NCBI RefSeq assembly: GCF_039645565.1
Contig: NZ_CP147914.1
Span: 2,291,573 to 2,355,572 of the forward strand
Length of the DNA: 64,000 bases
Direction: 5' to 3'
From: Sulfurimonas sp. HSL1-2
GTDB lineage: Bacteria > Campylobacterota > Campylobacteria > Campylobacterales > Sulfurimonadaceae
Translations under genes and position numbers: made by a program
Notes under the pieces: generated by a model
Told to the model about the DNA's origin: nothing
Database searches by the model: none
What the model saw: only the letters and a program-made list of their open reading frames with translations
Shown here: positions 60,439-64,000 of the stretch, in pieces
Layout of the letters: each line of letters starts with the position of its first letter
How positions within the stretch are numbered: position 1 is the first letter of the stretch

Positions 60439-61449
60439 CTAGAAAAGCATCGAGAACGATACGATCATCATGTCCTCGTTCTCCCGGGTATGGAACTGGT
60501 ATTCTCCCTTCAGGGCCACGGGGAAGAGCGGCCGGTACGTGTAGCCGACAACGGCGATACTGTCGTCGGAGTTGGCGATATAGTCCGTGGTGTACTCCAG
60601 GCGCAACACCGCGTAGTGCTTCATAAAGAACTGCTGTGACCCCTGGATGTATCCGCCTGCGTTGCTGCGCGTATTGTCATCGTTCTGCCGGTAACCGGCT
60701 TCGGCCATGATCCTGGTCTGCGCCGTACGGTACTGGCCCGACGCATAGAGGTAGTTCCACGACTCTTCCTCGACCCGTTCCTCGTAACGCCCGGCATTGA
60801 CACCGCACGACCAAACGCCCTGCTCCAGGGTCATCCCGATCCCGCTTTGGCGTTCGATATCAAAATTGTTGTAGAGGTTCTCGCCGTTGAACGCCGCATC
60901 CAGATCGGGGGTCATCTGTATCAGGACATTGACGCTGACGATTCCCGTCGTGATCTTTGCATCGATCCCCGTGGTAAAGCGGGGGAAAATTTCCTCGGTG
61001 ATGTTGGGGCTCGAGGTCGTGTCCCGCAGGACATTGACCGGCATCCGGTTCCAGTACCCCACCGGGGTATTGAACTTTCCGACCGTCACCTGCAGGCGTT
61101 CGGAAGGTTCGTACTGGGCGAAGACGCGCTCCGCGTGGGGGGTGCCGTCGATATCGGTCTGGGCGCCGTACCCGTAGCGTTTCCGGTAGAGATCGCCCCA
61201 CTCCACCTCCGCCAGGCCGCTCCACGCCCCCTTGGTGCCGTAGAGCATGACGGCCAGGTCATCCAGAACTACCTCACTCGTCCCTTTGAAGTTGTTCCAG
61301 TAATTGAGCGAGAAATACCCGCCGAGATAGAGCGGCGTTTTGCCGACCTGCACTCCTTCGCCCAGACGGTATTCGTCCGCGTCCGCCCCCGTCAGTGTCA
61401 ATAGTGCCAGGAGCCCCGCGGTCCAAACCCGCCCCGTCATCTTCATCAT
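60439..61449 (-). CDS. Porin-like outer-membrane protein
   Basis: A 336-residue protein with signal peptide (ending GADADEY) and a beta-barrel pattern that ends in VSFSMLF, the C-terminal Phe signal of outer-membrane proteins. The start GYFSLNYWNNF and FNTPVGYWNRMPV resemble phosphate-selective or general porins (OprO/P style) in layout. First gene of the operon porin, PstS-like protein, kinase. The ATG at 61449 is only five bases after a TATAAT, so the message may be leaderless. Confidence 0.78.
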   Translation of the reverse strand: MMKMTGRVWTAGLLALLTLTGADADEYRLGEGVQVGKTPLYLGGYFSLNYWNNFKGTSEVVLDDLAVMLYGTKGAWSGLAEVEWGDLYRKRYGYGAQTDIDGTPHAERVFAQYEPSERLQVTVGKFNTPVGYWNRMPVNVLRDTTSSPNITEEIFPRFTTGIDAKITTGIVSVNVLIQMTPDLDAAFNGENLYNNFDIERQSGIGMTLEQGVWSCGVNAGRYEERVEEESWNYLYASGQYRTAQTRIMAEAGYRQNDDNTRSNAGGYIQGSQQFFMKHYAVLRLEYTTDYIANSDDSIAVVGYTYRPLFPVALKGEYQFHTRENEDMMIVSFSMLF

Positions 61450-61454
61450 GCCCC

Positions 61455-61499
61455 ATTATACAATGACTCCTCCCAACGGCGGAGGCTTTGGGCTATAAT
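61455..61499. promoter_or_regulatory. Divergent promoters abutting the start codons of the porin and cvfB-like genes
   Basis: The gap between the porin ATG (61449, minus) and the cvfB-like ATG (61506, plus) is 56 bases. On the minus strand a TATAAT (61460-61455) lies five bases before the porin ATG; on the plus strand a TATAAT (61494-61499) lies six bases before the other ATG. Neither start has a Shine-Dalgarno at normal spacing, so both transcripts may begin at or next to the start codon. Neither has a clear -35. Confidence 0.55.
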
Positions 61500-61505
61500 G
61501 TCGGT

Positions 61506-62360
61506 ATGAATAGTACCCTTACCCCTACCCTTGACTTCGGCCGTATCAATACGCTCCGGATCGACCGCTTCGCCGTGCCGGGCGCCTACCTGATGGCGGA
61601 AGACGGCAGCGATGTCCTGCTGCCCAACCAGTACGTCACCGACGCCATGGAAATCGACGACCTCCTCGAGGTCTTTGTCTATACCGACTCCGAGGACCGC
61701 CCCGTCGCGACCACCGACCGCCCGGCGGCGATGCGCGACGAATTCGGCTTTTTCACCGTCGTCGACGTCGCCAAATTCGGCGCCTTCGTCGACTGGGGAC
61801 TGCCCAAGGACCTGCTGGTACCGAAGAACCGCCAGAAGACCCCCTTCAAAGTCGGTGAAAAGCGTTTTTTGCGGGTCGTCAAAGATGAAGAGTCCGACCG
61901 TCTCGTCGGGGTGGAGCGCATCAGCAAGTACCTCTCGCATTCCCCGCGGGGCTACCACCCGAACAAAGAGGTGAAACTGCTCTTTATCGCCAAAACGCCC
62001 CTGGGCTTCAAAGTGATCGTCGACGATGCCTACGAGGGGCTCGCCTTCGATAACGAGATCTTCGAACCAATCGCGGTCGGCGACAGCCGGACAGGCTATG
62101 TGAAACAGGTCCGTGCCGACGGCAACTTTGACGTCAGCCTTCAGCCCGTCGGCAAAACGGCCCGCGCCGGCAGCGACCAGGCGAAGGTCCTCGGCCCCCT
62201 CGACGCGGCGGGCGGCATGCTGCCGTACAACTCCAAAAGCGACCCGGATCTCATCACCAGAACCTTCGGCCTGAGCAAGAAAGCCTTCAAAAGAGCCCTT
62301 GTCCAGCTGCAGGAGAGCGGCGATATCGAGGTCAAGGAGACCGGGATCTACCGCAAATAA
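61506..62360 (+). CDS. CvfB/YitL-like S1 RNA-binding protein
   Basis: A 284-residue protein with three S1-type OB domains (the second with FFTVVDVAKFGAFVDWGLPKDLLVP) and a C-terminal winged helix (ITRTFGLSKKAFKRALVQLQESGDIEV), the layout of CvfB/YitL. In Gram-positives the family binds RNA and affects virulence gene expression. The ATG at 61506 has no ribosome binding site and sits six bases after TATAAT. The small gene at 62365 follows by four bases. Confidence 0.88.
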   Translation: MNSTLTPTLDFGRINTLRIDRFAVPGAYLMAEDGSDVLLPNQYVTDAMEIDDLLEVFVYTDSEDRPVATTDRPAAMRDEFGFFTVVDVAKFGAFVDWGLPKDLLVPKNRQKTPFKVGEKRFLRVVKDEESDRLVGVERISKYLSHSPRGYHPNKEVKLLFIAKTPLGFKVIVDDAYEGLAFDNEIFEPIAVGDSRTGYVKQVRADGNFDVSLQPVGKTARAGSDQAKVLGPLDAAGGMLPYNSKSDPDLITRTFGLSKKAFKRALVQLQESGDIEVKETGIYRK

Positions 62361-62364
62361 CGCG

Positions 62365-62562
62365 ATGGCAAAAAAAAGACCGGCCGAATCCTATGCCGAT
62401 TTGAATATCGTTTTCGAATATGAACAGGAGCTCTGGCAGCTGCTGCGCCTCGATCCGAACAGCATGAACGTCGTCCTGCGCGCGACGGAGAGCGGCAAAG
62501 AGCGCACCCTCCCCTTCGCCCACCTGCCCAAAAGCGTCAAAAAAATGATCCGCCCGCTGTAA
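62365..62562 (+). CDS. Small conserved-type protein of unknown function
   Basis: A 65-residue basic/acidic protein beginning MAKKRPAESYADLN and ending HLPKSVKKMIRPL. No known domain is recognised. It starts four bases after the cvfB-like stop and has the same codon usage as its neighbours, which argues that it is real; the ribosome binding site is weak, so it may depend on translation of the upstream gene. No other family can be proposed. Confidence 0.65.
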   Translation: MAKKRPAESYADLNIVFEYEQELWQLLRLDPNSMNVVLRATESGKERTLPFAHLPKSVKKMIRPL

Positions 62563-62666
62563 CGCCCCCTTTTTTCTGCAGTGTCACGAATAGTGTATAA
62601 TGGAATATAAGTAGTTTCTATTCAGGCGACCCGTTTTCTCACCCGACACCGTTGAAAGGAGAGCAC

Positions 62667-63692
62667 ATGTCAGCCCCTGCATGGTTATCAAAAAAACTCG
62701 ATGACGGCCGCATCCTCTGCGAGGCATGCCACCAGCACTGCAAACTTTCAGAAGGCGAGTATGGCGTCTGCGGTATCCGGAAAGTCGAAGGGGGGCAGCT
62801 GCAGCTGCTGACCTACGGCCTGGCCGCAGCCGTGAACGTCGACCCGGTCGAAAAAAAACCGATGTTCCACTTCCTGCCGGCGAGCAGGGCCTTCTCGTTC
62901 GGAACGGTCGGCTGCAATTTTTCGTGCAAATTCTGCCAGAACGCGGACATCTCCCAGTATCCCAAGGAGCATCACCACGAGATTACGGGGCAGCCGCTCA
63001 GCCCCGAACAGATCGTCGCCCTGGCCCAAAAATACGGCTGCGATTCGATCGCCTATACCTATAACGAACCGGTCGTATTTTTCGAATATACCTACGATAC
63101 GGCCAAACTCGCCCACGAAGCGGGCCTCAAGAACATCTACGTCACCAGCGGCTTCGAGACCCATAAGGCCATCGACACCCTGCTACCCTACCTCGACGGG
63201 ATGAACATCGATATCAAGGGGTACACGGAGGATTTTTACGAGGATATCTGCGGCGCCAAACTCAAACCCGTACTCGATACGGTCAAATATGCCCACGACA
63301 AAGGGATCTGGATCGAAGTGACGACCCTGCTGATTCCCGGAAAGAATGACAGTGACGAGGAGATAAGAAAGATCGCGCGCTTCGTGGCCGATCTCGATGT
63401 AAACATCCCCTGGCACGTCAGCGGCTTCTACCCGATGTACAAGATGCTCGACGTCCCGCCGACACCGCCCACCACCCTGATCCGCGCCTACGAGATCGGC
63501 AAGGAGGAGGGGCTGAACTTCGTCTACATCGGCAACTACGACGACGAGGACCGCGAATCGACCTACTGCCCCAACTGCGGTTTCAAGGTGATCAACCGCA
63601 GCGGCCACATCGGCCAGTTTGTACAGAACCACCTTACCGAGGAGGGGAACTGCCCGCAGTGCGGGACTCACATCCCGGGGGTGTGGTCGTAA
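62667..63692 (+). CDS. amrS: AmmeMemoRadiSam system radical SAM enzyme
   Basis: A 341-residue radical SAM protein. The cluster motif is CNFSCKFCQN, preceded by CEACHQHCKLSEGEYGVCGIRK and the segment KKPMFHFLPASRAFSFGTVG, hallmarks of AmrS, related to pyruvate-formate-lyase-activating enzymes. The C-terminus adds two CxxC pairs (CPNCG, CPQCG) that probably bind zinc. The partner Memo and AMMECR1 genes are not adjacent. AAAGGAG lies 5 bases before the ATG at 62667. Confidence 0.9.
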   Translation: MSAPAWLSKKLDDGRILCEACHQHCKLSEGEYGVCGIRKVEGGQLQLLTYGLAAAVNVDPVEKKPMFHFLPASRAFSFGTVGCNFSCKFCQNADISQYPKEHHHEITGQPLSPEQIVALAQKYGCDSIAYTYNEPVVFFEYTYDTAKLAHEAGLKNIYVTSGFETHKAIDTLLPYLDGMNIDIKGYTEDFYEDICGAKLKPVLDTVKYAHDKGIWIEVTTLLIPGKNDSDEEIRKIARFVADLDVNIPWHVSGFYPMYKMLDVPPTPPTTLIRAYEIGKEEGLNFVYIGNYDDEDRESTYCPNCGFKVINRSGHIGQFVQNHLTEEGNCPQCGTHIPGVWS

Positions 63693-63704
63693 CAGAGTGT
63701 TGCG

Positions 63705-64000
63705 TTACATCACCGTCCGGTTGCGACCGAGCTGTTTGGCACGGTAGAGGTTCATATCCGCTTCGAAGACGAGGTGGCGGGGGTTGTCGCGCAGCCGTTC
63801 GCTGTATTCGGCGATGCCGATACTCACCGTGACCGGCGTCGTAATGACACACCCCTCCCATGTATGGGCTTCAAACGCTGACCGTATTTTTTCACAGATC
63901 GCAAACGCCTCTTTTGCCGTCGTCCCCGGCAGGATCGCCAGGAACTCTTCGCCGCCGTACCGGAAGATGTGATCCGTCTTGCGCAGATGGGTCAAAAGCG
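63705..64000 (-). CDS. GGDEF-domain diguanylate cyclase, C-terminal part
   Basis: The frame is open to the right window edge, so only the last 98 residues are seen. They contain the active-site motif RYGGEEFLAIL and, five residues before it, RKTD, an RxxD inhibitory site, so the enzyme should make cyclic di-GMP and be product-inhibited. The end MNLYRAKQLGRNRTV is typical for GGDEF domains. The sensory part lies outside the window. Confidence 0.93.
   Translation of the reverse strand, partial: LLTHLRKTDHIFRYGGEEFLAILPGTTAKEAFAICEKIRSAFEAHTWEGCVITTPVTVSIGIAEYSERLRDNPRHLVFEADMNLYRAKQLGRNRTVM

Overview
The window reads as a chromosomal segment of a GC-rich member of the Campylobacterota (Epsilonproteobacteria), most like the Sulfurimonas/Sulfurimonadaceae side. 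This is an inference from gene content (DUF3373 porin, HisIE fusion, YraN, 7TM-DISM kinase, many multiheme cytochromes) and from protein style; no rRNA gene is present to settle it. Coding density is high, genes sit in short overlapping operons, and I see no insertion sequence, phage gene, tRNA or CRISPR array.

Layout. 1-5.7 kb: the start of rpsB with a structured leader, a DUF3373 outer-membrane protein, a Bcp peroxiredoxin, an aldehyde dehydrogenase and a truncated haemoglobin. 5.9-12.8 kb: a purine-degradation cluster (adenine deaminase and an AzgA-type permease, convergent with a four-gene xanthine-dehydrogenase-type molybdoenzyme operon that includes a MocA-like cofactor transferase). 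12.9-31.2 kb: housekeeping genes (ilvE, SPFH protein, hisIE, purF, dapB, trxB, trxA, a cysteine-type formate dehydrogenase, hom, an aminotransferase, rlmB, rsmI, rpmE, rsmE). 31.3-46.9 kb: moeA, nhaA, an orphan 7TM-DISM histidine kinase, tkt, ispA, ybaB, panD, a thioredoxin-like ferredoxin, murE, a NifU-type protein, an aldo/keto reductase, a glutamate-synthase-like flavoprotein and DoxX.

47.1-61.5 kb is the most distinctive part. Three paralogous cytochromes, each with nine CxxCH haem motifs and the same haem-free N-terminal domain, lie on the minus strand. The first is separated from the other two by the rpmJ-rpsM-rpsK-rpsD-rpoA-rplQ operon and a BspA/DUF285 lipoprotein gene. Next to the third cytochrome is a divergent OmpR-type response regulator, then a convergent operon of porin, short PstS-like periplasmic protein and HAMP/GAF histidine kinase. 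All three cytochrome promoters and the regulator promoter carry the same 11-bp direct repeat (ATGAAGATTWG plus a second copy) at a fixed distance from a -10 box. The natural reading is a self-contained regulon: the periplasmic protein and kinase sense a signal, the regulator binds the repeats, and a 27-haem electron-transfer set is switched on. The substrate is unknown.

61.5-64 kb: a CvfB-like RNA-binding protein (possibly leaderless mRNA), a small conserved protein, an AmrS-type radical SAM enzyme and the C-terminal part of a GGDEF diguanylate cyclase that runs off the edge.

Dispersed repeats: two clear copies of a ~145-bp intergenic element at 5.7 and 15.8 kb share a 10-bp hairpin stem that differs in sequence but keeps pairing, and a larger inverted-repeat element lies at 2.9-3.1 kb.
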